This document shows positions 27,401 to 42,114 of a stretch of 64,000 nt of DNA, piece after piece. Source of the stretch: Apostichopus japonicus (Eukaryota > Echinodermata > Holothuroidea > Aspidochirotida > Stichopodidae); assembly GCF_037975245.1 (NCBI RefSeq), contig NC_092580.1, positions 28,673,501 to 28,737,500 on the forward strand, written 5' to 3'. Both the position numbers and the translations under genes were made by a program. Each line of letters opens with the position of its first letter. Position 1 is the first letter of the stretch. A model generated the notes under the pieces. The model was not told where the DNA came from. It saw only the letters and a list, made by a program, of their open reading frames with translations, and made no database searches.

Positions 27401-30400
27401 TCGGGATATATTGAAAAAGATTTTCTGGTAGCTGAAAGTTGATTGCTTGTATCACAATTGCTGTTACATTTTGAATCTTTAGGCGAAACTAACATCCTCA
27501 AAGCAATTTGTATCATGACGAAATGAATTTTTCAAATTTTATAATATATAATGCATCTGGCAACAGCAGAATGGATGATGTCATCATGGAGGACGAAAAG
27601 TATCTTTGTTTGTCTCTATAATTTGTCAATCATTTATCCACAGAGGAAAAGCATATTTCTACAAAAAAAGATACATTTTGATGAAATTCTAAGCCAAGAG
27701 AACATTGTCAGGCTTGAGCAAACATTCCAAATTTATCAGGTTTCAAGGATAAATCAATAAGAAGATTATAAAAGCCTAAGTAACCTTTTGAAGAGCATAA
27801 ATTTGCCCAGATGACATCATACTGTAGATCCTCCACTGTGAGAAGAAGTTGAAGGTTTAGCTAATCAAAATAGATTTCACTCAACCAAATCTTGAGTTAG
27901 GGACAAGATATTGACATAGAATAATCAACTTACAGTGTGGAATATTTCTTTCTTCAAAATAAGTTTTACATGTTGAAAAGGATGGGTGGGAGTGTTTTTT
28001 TTGGTGCTATGACAGGGCCCCAGATGCATCATTCAGGTTTCCCTATAAGTTTTTTAGTTGAAAAAATCATAAAAAAAAAATGGAAACTCATTTCATATTT
28101 ATGGTGCATTGTCAGTCACTTGAAAACCTGGCAAATCCGGTCAGATTTAGAAATGAATCTGTCTGAATGCCGGATTTGAAAAATTTCTCAAAGCTGGCCG
28201 GATTTCCAGCCAGATTTGGATTTCAGTGCAATCCCTAAACACATACTGTATGTAGTTTTTCGCCTTTAAATAGGAAATTTGCCTATACCTTTGATGGCCA
28301 GGTATGGTCTATGTACCATCTTCGTCTTTAATATTGAGGTTGCTAAATTCAAGGAAACAAGGTTGTATGTATACAGTAATAAATTAACATAATTTACAAA
28401 ACCTCTTATACACAACCTGCCAAATATCTCAGAAATCAGCTCTGTGTCACATTTACATTTATCTCCCAAAATACCTATAGTGTTTAAACCCTGTAGTGGA
28501 TATATCTCATATAACAGTTACTATATTATCCTATAGTTCAGTACCCTACAGTATGTCTCTGTTGTATGTGCATATGATTTAATATGCAAAATTGCCTTCG
28601 CAATTGCTTTTGAAAATGCACAGTAGAGTTCATACATAAGACAGTTGGGAGTGAGTACACATAGTTCAGTGTTTGAACAGAGGCAAATGGTCAACAGAAG
28701 CAATTGCTAGCACCATTACAACTCCAGTATGCAAACATGACTCTATATATACAAATACTAGAGGCAGATGATGTGTAGTAGAGATCTCTTCAGTTCAACC
28801 ATACAAAACCATTCAGGCCTTTTGAAAGGGGGGGGGGGAGGGGAGAGAGTCAAAGGGTCATTATCCCTGTAGGGGCCAGGGGAAATAAGGGACAAGGATG
28901 ATAGATCCTCATACAGTATCAATAATAAACTTTTAACGAAAAATGAGGACCCCAAGAAGGTTGCCCAGTGACAGAATTGTCACCCAATGCATGACCTGGC
29001 TTTCTGACACCACTGATACCAAAATATCATAAAAAAAGTCAACAGTATAACATGCTAACACCAGCTAAAAGTTTATAATCTATTTCATTTCATGAAAGTT
29101 CTGACCCAACTGTCATACCCTAGACATTTTGGGAATTGTTTAAAAAAAAAATGTTGACAATCAAATTCATGTCTCAGTTGCTTTCAAAAGGAAAAAAAGA
29201 CACTTTAAAGGTGACAGTAACATTTCTGTTGAATTAAAGTTAGAGTATGAGGGACCATTTTTACATTAATGATGACTAGACTGTACAGATTATCATAATT
29301 ATGCTATAAATAGTTTTAATTGTAGGAGCAACGGAACAGAGAATGCTGGCAGCTTGACCAGGTGCTGTAGAATATTGTGAGTGACTACATTGCATTCTGC
29401 TCTGGAAGTTTTCCTGTCCAAAATCCTGCCTGCATCATCGCATGCCAAATCCCAATGATCCTTTCCTCAATAGGTCTGGCTATCAGGGAAGTTCATTTAG
29501 TAATTGAACTTTGCTGCAGCAATCTTGAGGTTTATAGAGTTTGCTTTAAATGCATGAATTACAGTACTGCAACACTTTCTTTACTAACTACTGTGGATAT
29601 AGAATGTTATGTTTATCCATTAATAATTCTCATAGATGTCCACTATCCTGTTTCCATGGTGACCATAATATGATATGGTGATTCTTTGCTCATCCTCCCT
29701 TACCGCTTGAAATGGGTGTTACTTTCTTTTAAACTTTAGTGATGTTTGCCAATATTGGACAATAAAAGCTTTAAGCTTGATGCAAATTCAGATCTTGTAA
29801 ATTTCCTTAAAGCAGACTATACATGAAGTTAAGCGTATAAATCACCCCTCCTTATATATTGCAATATAGTGCTCCAAAATAAGTCATTTGAAAGGGGATG
29901 CCAAAACTTGTGAGAATGTTAAATATTTGTTTTTTTGATATACTCAAAGTTATTATTTAATGACTATAGTTACATTATTCAGGAGTTCATCACAAGATTC
30001 TTTTGTGACGTTGTTAGACTTGAAATCTAGACATTATTTGAAACACCTCAGTGAAGCTATTAATCTCGATAAGAGAAAACCCCAACAACTTTGTCTTTGT
30101 TGCAGTACAGGGACCAAGTAGTAAAGTGATCAAATGCTTTTTATAGTTGGTTGTATTTAACCATTGAACCATATGTTACCACATACTACCCCTGATCTCA
30201 GCTTTAAACAATGACCTTCTTTCTCATCTCTCACTCCCACTTTTAGTGAGGATTTTTTTGACAACTTTTTGACATTTAATTGTTTCATTTCTTTCTCTCC
30301 TCTGTAAACATTTAGACAGTCAGCGGCACTTTCTATTAATAGGAATCGTTATTTCAAACTTGTTGGTAATACAGGCGAGCTTGATGTGAAATACACATAT

Positions 30401-30465
30401 AATGAAATAAAAAATAAATAAAAAATATGCCGTTGGTCATCCTTCATTGATTTATTCATAAATAT
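24494..30465. other. Intronic; one R1 copy and a possible GCCGGAT element, otherwise nothing seen
   Basis: R1 at 25610-25700 is listed separately. At about 28110-28215 the words GGTGCATT, ATCCGGTCAG, GCCGGATTT, GGCCGGATTTCCAGCC and AATCCCTAAA recall the ends of the element at 47862 and may be a decayed copy. A 136-codon open frame at 26309-26719 shows no family feature. Confidence 0.5.
25610..25700 (+). repeat. R1 dispersed repeat, 3' half
   Basis: TTGGTAGGTAGATCAGAGTG, CATATGTATACTGTAGATG, AGACAGGTAAAAGAGAGGAT, CGAGTAAAG. Only the right half of R1 is recognisable. Confidence 0.65.
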
Positions 30466-30952
30466 GTCTGTCTGTCTGTCTGTCTCTCTGTCTGATCGAT
30501 TCTATTTCGTTTGTTCATGTGCTAGTAACTTTGTTCGTTCGTTCCTTGGTTTATTCATTCATTTATATGCTAAAAAACCATGTTGCTTTAAGTTTTCTTC
30601 CATCCAAAAACTCAAGAGATGAAGAATTCATCTCAATCTGAGTGACCTCACTCACTAATATAAGAGGATTAAGATAAAAGGCTCAGAATTTAGTGATGTC
30701 ATCAAACAAGAAAGAGCTACCTCTGATCAGTTTTGTGTATTATACTTGTATTATAACTCCAGGCTTCTCAGGAGATGATGTACTTAGCTTAATACTGCCA
30801 TGAATTAATCCATTAAAATTCGCCATCGCTATGGTATATATATATCTGCTACTGTCTACATGGTGCAATATTTTAGCTACTGGATGAACCAATGATTAAT
30901 TTGTGCTGTGAGCCTGTAATGCACTTTAGGGTGTGTGTGTGTGTGTGTGTAT
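30466..30952. repeat. TGTC and GT microsatellites
   Basis: (TGTC)n at about 30466-30492 and (GT)n at 30930-30950. The DNA between is unremarkable. Confidence 0.8.
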
Positions 30953-33900
30953 ATACATACATACAAAACATACGTCATATAAACAAGTGTACAATTTGGC
31001 TTTCTGTGGGATTTAAATATCATATCATAACTTGATATCATAACTTGGGATAGTGATATACTTCTATTACACTATACAATAGGAAAAGTTCTGTAACTTA
31101 TATAAACAGTATTTGCAATTCAACATCTGGGAGCGCCATACGGTAGAAAATCACTAGAACCTATGTAATGTAGTTAGGTACAATATAGATATTCAGCACC
31201 TGTACGCCTTCTCCAACCAAATAGTAAAAAAGTTATCTCAGATTAACATAAGACTAATGTAAATTATAAATAGGAAATTATATCATACTGTGAGTGACCA
31301 TTCTAACATTCCTAGCATAATACTACTAAATCAGAATGTATATCTACAATAAAACAAAGTCAATAATAATACTTCCAATAGTCAATTTCAAAGTCAACAC
31401 ACTTTGACAGCTAGGCACAGCTTAACCATGAGGAAAACATTACATTACATGTGGATTGAGGTGCATGCATCTCCTCTCTACCAACCAGAATCATCTGTAT
31501 AAGAAAAGGTTTCCTCCAAAGTCCCATACCTCCCCCCCCCCCCCCAACCAACCTAAATGATAATTTTGTTAACAAAATTCTTGCAAGAATCTTTGCAAAC
31601 AACAAAAATCTGAGCAGTAGTAGGTGGCCTGGTTCGTCTGCCCATTTAACCTGCAACTACGCATTAGACAAACAGGCCTAGAATTTCACAATTTTAACCA
31701 TAAGTTGGCTTGTCTATCAACTGGAGACAAGTTCTCACTCGCATTTTCTGGAATTAAAATGTACATTAGTTATACATTAGTACAGGATTAGCAACTTGAT
31801 AATATTTTGCTGATAAAAAGCAGTAACACAGAACTTTTGTTAGGTATATGGAAAATCGTGTCGATTCTGTCGAGACTGACCGTTACCAGCAAACTTACTA
31901 TGTGTTTGTTCTCCTTCAAGTCTACTGGCTGCCCTTTTATTCATTTTTATTCATATTCTATTTGCCTTCAGGCAAACAGTGTCCATACTGTTCATTGTAA
32001 TCCAATGGCATTTAGCCAGTAAATAGCCAAAAATTCAATAAATTTTCGAATACCGAGCAGACATATGAGACATATTTAAAACATTTATGAAGACCAGTGT
32101 ATAGCTGCACAACAGATATCTGTCTCTTCAATCATGAATTCCAAACTTAGTATGATTTAAAAAAAAATCCCTTCATCTATAATTTAATATTTAGACCACT
32201 GCATGGGGATTTCTCCACGGCAGCATCTTGCGGATTTGTTTCAGGTAAATTAATAAATTGATTAAAGTTATTCCATAAGTCTTTACTACAAAAAAAAAAA
32301 GAATCATATATCCTAGATTGCCTCGTATTTTTAAATCATGTTTTGAAACCACAGGGTGTGATGGATTATTACAGGTTTATTCTTATTGCTATATGCCGTC
32401 AGGGTCCACAAATTATTTCGAGCATTTGAGTGAATAATTTAATCTACAGACAATTCTTCTTAATATCCTTTGCCTTGAAACCAAAGAAGTTTACTTTAAA
32501 GTACTGTATATTGACACAGTCTTAAAATCAACTGCTTCTTATTAAGTAATAATCAACTGACTGTTATTATTAAGTACTCAACGAAAATTTTCAAACGAAA
32601 CTGTAACTTGCCCTAATTATTCCCCCCCCCCCCCAAGAAGAATGATGTACAGACATTTGATTTTGATATGAATTCAAAATAGTGTTCACAATTCAAATAT
32701 ATAATGTCAATAACACATTAATTTCACGACATGAATACAGCTGTGCATAACATTCATATAATTTAGAGGGCTCTAACACTTACTATGTAGAGATATTATT
32801 CAAGTTTGGGAAGCATTGCAAGCAATAAGTCTTTTATTTTAGTGCTGGAAATAATCACACGAATATTCACATGTCAAATATGAATGATAAATTATCAATC
32901 TGAAAAATACTCTCTTCAGATTGAAATTGTAAATTATAGATTCTGTGTAATTGATGAATGGCCTAGTCATGACTACATCACTTTACAGATCAACAGAACT
33001 GCTCGGTATTGCACGGCTTAGGTCTATATGTTGCATGGCTGCCATCTGTGAATATTGGACAGTGAACTTCGTTTGCGATCTTGGAGTTCATAATATGCTA
33101 ATTGGGAATACCTGAATGGTCTCAACCATGTATGTTGCAATACATGTTTTACATTGTGTGTATTCAAATTATTTATAAATGTTACATGATTTGATAAAAA
33201 ATCGACACAAAATTTATCCAGCATCGCATCGTAAAGTGCTATACTCGATTGGGTCAAATTGCTACACAAGTGCAATGATATATAGTAGTAGTTGTTTTTT
33301 TTTACGCAGGAACAATATTAGCTTTAGCAAAGATTAAATTCGCAACCCTTAAACTGGCACTACACAAAATTTGAACACTAAATGATTCCCATCAAAATTA
33401 GAACCTAATACAAGATTTAAGTGACCTAGAAGTCAGTTTGACCAACGACATTAACTATATATGGCTCTAAATATATGAATTACTGCTTCAATTTGAAGCA
33501 ATTTATACCATTATCACTAACTGCCTTAATTTACAAAAGCTTGAAAACTATAAAATTTCATATAATACTCATTCTATTAATACAGGTATTATTTGAATTG
33601 CTAGACAACCCAAAAACAAAAATTCCCCAAACAAGAAAGAAAAACACACAATGCTGTCACCAACCAAGGTACAAATTTTGTAATTAGCAGTTTTGATTGA
33701 CTCAGAACGATCCTTTAAGAAATGACCATGGTTCCTGTGTACAAAAACTATACAGATCTTTGCACTTGTATAGCAACTTGCCCATATTGCATAGCACTTT
33801 ACTGTGCTATACCGGATAAAATTATTTCTGTCAACAAAAAGTTCCTATCCTACTGCGTGAACATCTGATGCATAAAAAGAGTACTTGGATACTGTGGACG

Positions 33901-36617
33901 CTTTCGCATGATCAGGCAAATTCAGAAGGTGCAAGACTGATCTTGATGTTTTGGCAAATGAAGAAAATAAAATAGAAGAAATAGAAGAAGAAATTCTAAG
34001 AGAAATAGGGAACATTTTAAGAGAAAGTAGACTTGACATTTAGAGAGGAAGGGTTTATTTTTGTTATGTCATTGGATTTCTTGACACAATTTATATTCGA
34101 ATAACTTCATTTGGTAACTGTTAGTCTTGTTGTTGTTGAAGTTGAAATTTCACGCTGAACCGACATACATTCATTGAATAGTTAGCACATACTGTAGCAT
34201 GTAAAAGGAAACAAGGTGTGCTGCAACTATTAGATCAGTTTCTTGTGTTGAATTGAGTAAATTTACTCTTATACCGTTAGATATCTTAAAGGTTCCATAA
34301 AAATATTGCAGTCCATTAGTTTAGGTTTAGATTAGTAGACAATTGACTATTGACAAATCTGAAGAATATCCAATATATAGAAAGTTTGAGTAGTCTATTT
34401 ACATTTGCATATGATTAGTAATGTTTTATTAAAATGCGTCTGCAAACAATGGCAACATGCACTGTATTCCAAGTGAATGTTATGATTCATTACTTGCCAA
34501 ACATCGTTCACTGAGGGCTGTCTTCGTTTGATTAATTGTAACCATATAAGTCTGCTGCATCCTGCCCGACTGAGCGTGACGTGACGCAACTCGTCCATCG
34601 TAACATGGAAAATCATAGATAGTTCGGGCAATGTACGTGATTGATCAAGATTTTACCGGTTTGAAGTCACAAACACGGAGTGTTTTTCAAGCCTGGCAGT
34701 AGTCAGTTTGCTGCAGTTTCACGACTAACTGCACAGTTTTAACAGATGAAACGAATCACAGGGAATATAAATTTGCACGTGACCGAGGGCCAGTCATTAA
34801 GATACAAACATTCATTGTCTGCGTCCATCAGTGGTTTTAATGAGTGGTATGCAGTAGTACCGATACAGGGTATCACAACTATTAAAAACTTCAGGTTACA
34901 GTTCAGGTGGTTGTGGTCAGTTAGGGCAGTGCACCAATGACTTCATCTGCCCAGTGTTGAAAAACTGGAAAGTTATTGACCTTTGATAGACTTAAAGTGT
35001 CTTTTAAATTTTGTGTAATTGCTTCAGCCAACATAGGCCTACAGGATACTGTAAGATTAACATACAGTATATGACAGTTATATCATACACAAACACACTG
35101 ATATAGTAAAACAGTCAAACCTGAACTCTTTCAGATTTCAGTATGTATGGACACAGAGAAGAGTGAATATGGGAACACTTTACAGTGTGCATGTCCATAG
35201 CAATTAATACTGTTGGCTATAATATATGAAAAAATGAGTATCCAGACTTTTCCACTAAGATATGGACAACCTTCCCCTTTGATTATGTCTGAGATAATCC
35301 AGATTTTACAACACAAATTACTTAATAATTTTTCTGACTGATTCTCAAAGTTTGAAAACAACAACAACAACCTACAAATATAAAGACTACATATTTGCTT
35401 TGCATATCATTGAAAGTATGTGGATGCTATATCTTGGAATTAACATCTTGAAACAAACTGGGAACATAACTGGCAGGTGCTGAGGTTGCAAAGTTTGGAT
35501 AAGATGTTGTCATAATTGGATTTAATCATTATATATTAGTAATGTGCACAACAAATCAAGTGATGGGTGGTCTCCTGTAACTGCAGCCCTCTACTTTATC
35601 CCAATAATACTCATGAATTGAAATACACTCAACTGTCAAAATCAACTCCAAGAGAAAAGTGTAGGTTTAGAAACACATCATATTACCTTTCACTTTTAGA
35701 CAACGACAGTGTGAAACATATTCATTCTCTTTACTGATGGTTTTTTTTCTTTCCCTCTCAATTTAAATTTCCTTTACAAATTCATTCATTCCTTTTCATT
35801 CATGTCTTAGGTAGAAAAGTCAATTATGGTAAACTAAAGCATTGCAATCGGGGCTAACATTTCAACGTTTTAGGCTCACTTTTCAATGTAGCGTTTTCCC
35901 CAATAATGTAATCATATGCATGCTTGGCAGTTTTATGTTCTAAATTTTGCAATATCTCACAGACAGACATGCTTATACCCTAAGTATTGCAGTAGCTCTC
36001 TCTCATTCTCCCTCTCTGATCTATAGACAGTAAAACTGAATGTTAATATTATCATATATACAGTACTGTACTGTATGTATGTATGTAGGCATTCCTAATG
36101 TGGTCACATGTTATTAGAGTGTTGAGAACAATTACCAAGAAAGGCTAGATCACAGAACAACTTTAGTGTACTGTAGACAGTATTGTAAGTTATGTTAACT
36201 GCTAAAATCAGATAAACTGTACACGTTAACAGGCAAGGGGGGAGGCCGCAGGCCAGGAGATGGGAGGAGGGAGGCCAAGGGATGGAAGGAGGGGGAGGTA
36301 GAAGAAGTGGGAGGGAAGAGGACTTTACCAGGGTGGAGGTGGTGAGGTGCAAGGACTTGGGTCTACTTTATAGCTGTGATTATGGTGCAAATAATGTATG
36401 ATACTCTACAAATCTCACATTAATTGCTAAAGAATAGAAGATTAACTTCATGTTTACATGGCTGAAGATATACTGTATGTTTAAAACTGACTACAGTATA
36501 ACTTTTCTTGTCATCAAATCTGCTTGAAGATCGACACTATAAACTTTTGCTAATATCTTTAGAAGGTCTGTTACTTTTCCTAGTACTGTAGCTACCATCA
36601 GCACATCATTATACTTC
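30953..36617. other. Intronic, no gene seen
   Basis: AT-rich. C-runs lie at about 31532-31544 and 32622-32634, and a G-rich purine tract at 36236-36310. Short open frames (for example 34746-34940) lack any support. Confidence 0.5.
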
Positions 36618-36750
36618 ATTCTCATAGCAGTTGTACGCAGCTTGCCTATATATCATTATTTCATTTTACATAGCAGCTGTACGCAACCTAGCCTATACAT
36701 CATTATTCCATTTTCATAGCAGATCTATGTATGCAGCCTAGCCTATACTT
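36618..36750. repeat. Three diverged copies of a unit of about 50 bp
   Basis: TCATAGCAGTTGTACGCAGC, TACATAGCAGCTGTACGCAA and TCATAGCAGATCTATG..GCAGCC, each followed by CTAGCCTATA-like sequence and (T)CATTATT. Confidence 0.85.
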
Positions 36751-37203
36751 TGCAATTAAAGAATTGGGACAAAAGTTACTTTCATCATTAACACTAAATG
36801 CTAATCACAATTAGTTCAATTGCACCCTTTCCTATTCCCAAGATTACATTGCATTTTATTAACAATTTTATACAGATCTAGTCTGGGGAGAAACATGGTT
36901 TAAATGCAGCTGGGTAATCAATTTCTTTAAGCAATTTCTATGCATATTTCACCCAATACTTGCAATAGCAATGCATGTGTCTATCTATATCTAATATAAC
37001 ACGAGCACTAGTTGACAAGGAATAACTGATGTAAGATGCTGCGACATATTTTATTCATCAAATGTAATTAAGGAAACCTTGTACAAGAAATTTACATTTG
37101 GATTGACATTCTTAACTGATGCAAAATCTATGATGTGCCGTGTTATACCGATGAAACACAAATATCACAACATGCAATCTCCACATGATTACCAATGATA
37201 CTG

Positions 37204-38125
37204 TACTAATTCCATTGTTGAATTGAGTAACCACTCAGTATGGGTAGTATGAATGGACACAGCAATACATCGACATATAACTATTGTATTATATGCTAAT
37301 TCCGTTGTTGAATTGAGTAATCACTCAGTATAGGTAGCATGAATTGAAACAGCAAAACTTCGATATAGAAGTAATGTATTATACACTAATTCCGATGTTG
37401 AATTGAGTAACCACTCAGTATAGGTAGCATGAATTGAAACAGCAATACATTGACATAGTACTATTGTATTATATGCTAATTCCGTTGTTGAATCGAGTAA
37501 CTATGGGTAACATGAATTGAAACAGCAATACATCGATATAGAAGTAATGTATTATACACTAATTCCGTTGTTGAATTGAGTAACCACTCAGTATAGGTAG
37601 CATGAATTGAAACAGCAATACATTGACATAGTACTATTGTATTATATGCTAATTCCTTTGTTGAATTGAGTAACTATGGGTAACATGAATTGAAACAGCA
37701 ATACATCGATATAGAAGTAATGTATTATACACTAATTCCGATGTTGAATTGAGTAACCACTCAGTATAGGTACAGTAGCATGAATTGAAACAGCAATACA
37801 TTGACATAGTACTATTGTATTATATGCTAATTCCTTTGTTGAATTGAGTAACTATGGGTAACATGAATTGAAACAGCAATACATCGATATAGAAGTAATG
37901 TATTATACACTAATTCCGATGTTGAATTGAGTAACCACTCAGTATAGGTAGCATGAATTGAGTAACCACTCAGTATAGGTAGCATGAATTGAAACAGCAA
38001 TACATTGACATAGTACTATTGTATTATATGCTAATTCCGTTGTTGAATTGAGTAACCACTCAGTATGGGTAGCATGAATTGAAACAGCATTACATCAACG
38101 ACGTAGAACAATTGTATTATACTTC
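37204..38125. repeat. 90/83-bp satellite array, 10 units, higher-order alternation
   Basis: CTAATTCC starts at 37206, 37296, 37386, 37476, 37559, 37649, 37732, 37827, 37910 and 38031. From the fourth unit, full 90-bp units (with AACCACTCAGTATAGGTAGC) alternate with 83-bp units in which this is shortened to AACTATGGGTAAC. The pair forms a 173-bp higher-order repeat. The unit starting at 37910 holds an extra 29-bp internal duplication. GAGTAACCACTC inside each long unit is a small hairpin. Confidence 0.96.
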
Positions 38126-39559
38126 ATTTTTCTATAAACTTGTGCGAATTGTATTTAAAACTATTTCATTGCCACGATTGTACTTGATCATGACTATATG
38201 TCATTTTAAGAAGAGTAACAATACACCAACTATCTAGGTATTCCATATATTCTACATATTGTCAAAAACCTGTTCTTAAACACATAGTGTACTACTGCTA
38301 GGGATTATGCATACATTATGCAACTACCCTGATGCGCATAAACCTGATGCGCATAAACTATCACCTGGACATCAACAAACATGATGTACAAATCTACTGG
38401 TCCCCACCTCAAGGTTCTTTCCTTCCTTCTTCCTTCAGTTATAGAAATAATTTTTTTGGTCATTTGATCCAAATTGTTGAGGTACAATTTTGAGGGACTT
38501 CAACCTCGAGCAAAGCACTTTAAGAATTCTTTCTCCAATTTCAACGTGTTAATATCTGGGGCTACGAAGAGACGATTTTTGTGGACAGTGAAAGAGTTCT
38601 GATGGTCATCAGACATGAAAGGAGAGTCAAAAAAACACAGGAGACTGATAAGGGACCTGATACACTCGAAAGTCATATAATTTGCTATGTTTATATTCCT
38701 AATGGCCTCTTTCGCAAAATGGACAGCAGGAAGGTCAAATAGTGTGCTTGTGTTTTTTTTTGAGACCAGTGGTTAAAGGTAGCTCATTAAATGGCTAAAG
38801 TTTCAGTTCATTGGCCAGTAGAAATAAATCCCTGTCATTATATAAAGAAAACATGTTATTATCCTCAGTAAAAATATATAAATTTAATTTGTGATAAGTT
38901 GCAAACAAGGGAGCAAACTGTCATTATTTTTCAGGCCGTGAATTTTAATTAGTCAAAGCTTATTGCATTTTAATTACTTTTTGAAATGACCCAATTAGGT
39001 GCAATATCAACATATAATCAGTTTTCACTTTGTGTACCGTACAAACAAACTAAGTAATAATTGTGAATTGACACAGATTTTTATCTTTACCTAGAAGTAT
39101 AAGTCACACGGCATGAAGCGCTCTGCTTGATTATGAAGTTGATTTGCTTGGGTTTACTTCACATTTAAGAAAGAAAAAAACTAAACCAAGAAGCTGCTCA
39201 AGAGAGTTTATAAAATCCCCCTCTGAATTATATATATCTTTGGAAAGTTTAAATTCGAATTTACAACCTAAATATATAACCCTGAAATATGTGCTTTGTT
39301 TAAAATTGTTAATTCATATTATCATCATTATTCCAAAGTTCACACATTTTTTTTTGTCTCACTAAATCAACAAACCTTCAAATCATTATTATTTTGTAAT
39401 AAATTATTCTATAACCTTCACTCTATTCTAAAAACTACAATGTTTTTAAGTTAGTCATTCTGTTAATGCAACCTTATGAGTATGTAGTTTACTCACAAGC
39501 TCCATGGTTTCCAATCAAGTAATTAGTCAACAATTGGTAAACAAAGGAGTCTAAAGGGA
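38126..39559. other. Intronic, no gene seen
   Basis: A 15-bp direct duplication (CTGATGCGCATAAAC) lies at 38329-38358. Nothing else was recognised. Confidence 0.5.
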
Positions 39560-40420
39560 CACAAGTAAACAGGTCAGTAAACAAGGTATTTAGTTTGATG
39601 GGTCATGGTTTTCGAGGAAAAACAACAACAGAAATTTCAAAGCAATATTGAATCATCAACTGTCACAGAATTTCCTGTTAAATTGATGCATTGTTTATTG
39701 GCTTAAACTGTATCTCTATGTGGATTCCCAGTTAGTTAAAATGGTTGTAGTCATTCTTGTGTTGTTGTTTTGCATCATAGGGTGCAACTACTGTAATACT
39801 CACTATAGAGATCTGGGTTTTGGCGACCATTTGACATATATATCTTTCCTTAAAATGTGTATTCAATCTTTCATAATGTGTATATATAGTAGAAATTGCA
39901 TATATTTATTTACTAAAGATTGTTTTCAAGTTCTTGGTTACGATTGCACGTTTTGTAAACAATAAACTCAAAAATTTGACATAAGCAGGTCGTAAACAGG
40001 TCATTAATATGGTATTCAATTGATATACAGTAGGTCATGATTGCTTTTCAAGGAAAACCAACACAACAAACTCTAAAACAATAACCATCATCATTCATGG
40101 AATTTCAAAGATAAACCTGATTCATAGTTTAAGGAAGTACGTTCTCTGTGTGGATTCCCTAGTCAGTCATGGCACCTTAAGGTTGTGGTCATTCTTGGGT
40201 AGGTTTTGCATCATATCCTGTCGGCATGCAACCATCATTCAGGGAATTTTAAGTTTTATTTCAGTTTAAGTAGGCTAAATTAGCCAGTCTGTCATGCCAC
40301 ACTTATGCTGTCTTTTGTTATTGTGTTGTTGTAATGCATCAGTACGAGCAATCAAGAACTGTAATACTCACATGAGATCTATGCATTTATAGTTGTTTAA
40401 CTGTATTACATTTTGGTTTC
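39560..40420. repeat. Diverged tandem repeat, unit about 420 bp, 2 to 2.5 copies
   Basis: Copy 1 (about 39567-39835) and copy 2 (about 39985-40250) share AACAGGTCA, GGTCATG.TT..C.AGGAAAA, TGTGTGGATTCCC.AGT.AGT, GGTTGT.GTCATTCTTG and TTTGCATCATA. A third partial copy near 40290-40400 repeats CAGTCTGTCATG, GTTGTTGT and CTGTAATACTCAC..GAGATCT. Confidence 0.75.
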
Positions 40421-42114
40421 CCGAAAGGGAAAACTATGGAGTGACTAAATTTTACTGACCTTGCAAAATTGTGAGGGTGATCGCGAATTTCAAAGTCGGC
40501 AAAGACTGTAACACGGATCGCAAGTCGGAAATTACTGTTTAGGCTAGATTTGTCCAACACAGCAACATACAGAAAGTACTAAAAGCTGAAAGATTTCATT
40601 GTTATCAGAGGAATATTAAAATTGTAATTGGTACTATTAATTTAGTAAATGTTGATAATATAATGTAGTTAACATTTCTTTAAAAAATTAAAATATGTAG
40701 TGTCCATGTACCTGAATCTTTGCGCAGTACTATTAGTTATAAATAAAGACAAACTGGATATATATTTATAACAAAAACAACTACTTGCACAGCAGAAGAC
40801 GTATGAGAAACACATATTTTTTATGTATTCTGAAATTTGATGTATTCTGAAAGTTCTCATTCCACTATTCATGCCAACCTTACACATTAAGAGTAGAACC
40901 CCTGTGACAAATCTTAAACAAACAAGAACATTGATCATGTTACATAATGGGTAACATTGACAATGATGTCAGAAGATTTTGCATGATAAGGCAACCAAAC
41001 TACCTCCTCAGAATTCTTTCAAAACCCTCTGAGAAGACAACTTGACATGCAAAGAATTAGGTAATGACACAGAGAGATACTTTATTTCCTGTTTGTGACA
41101 CAGAAAGACCATCTGTTCAACCACATAGATCACACTTGCCTACCCATTGGCTAATATACTGATAACAAAGAACAAACAGCAACTGTTACAAACACTTAAC
41201 TTCTACAAAACAAAATACTTGAAAGCAATTTTGAAGACTGCCAATTCACTGGGTAATCTTCTAGATCGAGTGTATGGTGTAATGGCAAAGTCACGACACA
41301 AATGATATGTTTCTCCCCCCCCGCCCCCCCACCTCCCCCACGAAAAAAAAGACTTTGTGCTACGGCATTGACATAAACTTGTGCAAAATGATATACCCAG
41401 GCCAGTTCATGTACAAACTTTTCTTGATGCATCTGCTAAATCTAGTAGCGCTGTAAACTTTAGACAAATTGATGCTACAGTAGAAGAGTTTTCAACTGAG
41501 ATATATGGCACATACAGTAAAGAACTACACAAAGACACGTCCAAAGAGAGAGTATTGGAATGAATCATATCTTAGTCAATCTTCAAAGATACACCTGTAG
41601 CCTGAATCAGTTTAAATTCTTCATCTATTCTGCATGCATTATTTTGTACACATCTTACGTAGAATAATTAATGTAGGTCAGGCCCACAATTTCAGCGAAA
41701 GTATACACATGCTTATAAAATCTACTGGCTGAATTCAAGTTCCCATTTAGCTGAATTACAGTACACTTCAGTCACTGTACAGGATAAATTATGAGAACAA
41801 CCAAATCTTTATGTTTGGTATCATGGAAATCATGACGATTCTTTGACTGACAATTGTTATTAGATGACTTACCATACATGTGTAAATCTTCTCAGTGTCT
41901 ACTGCAGGCAGGAAAAAGTGACTGCCGTTTAGTCTACTGGCAAACAGCAGTAATCCACCGACATTTAGCCAGTGAAAAGCCTGAATTTTGAAGCCTTCAA
42001 ATTATTTGAACAGCAGCAACCTGATGTACAGTACATGACATGAGTGTTTATCAACTTTCCTTAAATAAATCTTGACGGTGAATAATTTAAATCTGTACAG
42101 ACACCTCCTATAGC
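40421..42114. other. Intronic, no gene seen
   Basis: Holds a C-rich run at 41314-41339. No coding or mobile sequence was recognised. Confidence 0.5.

Noticed and set aside
29377-29673. 98-codon open frame rich in Cys and Ile
   Set aside because: It does not begin with ATG, and no signal peptide, domain or splice evidence was seen.
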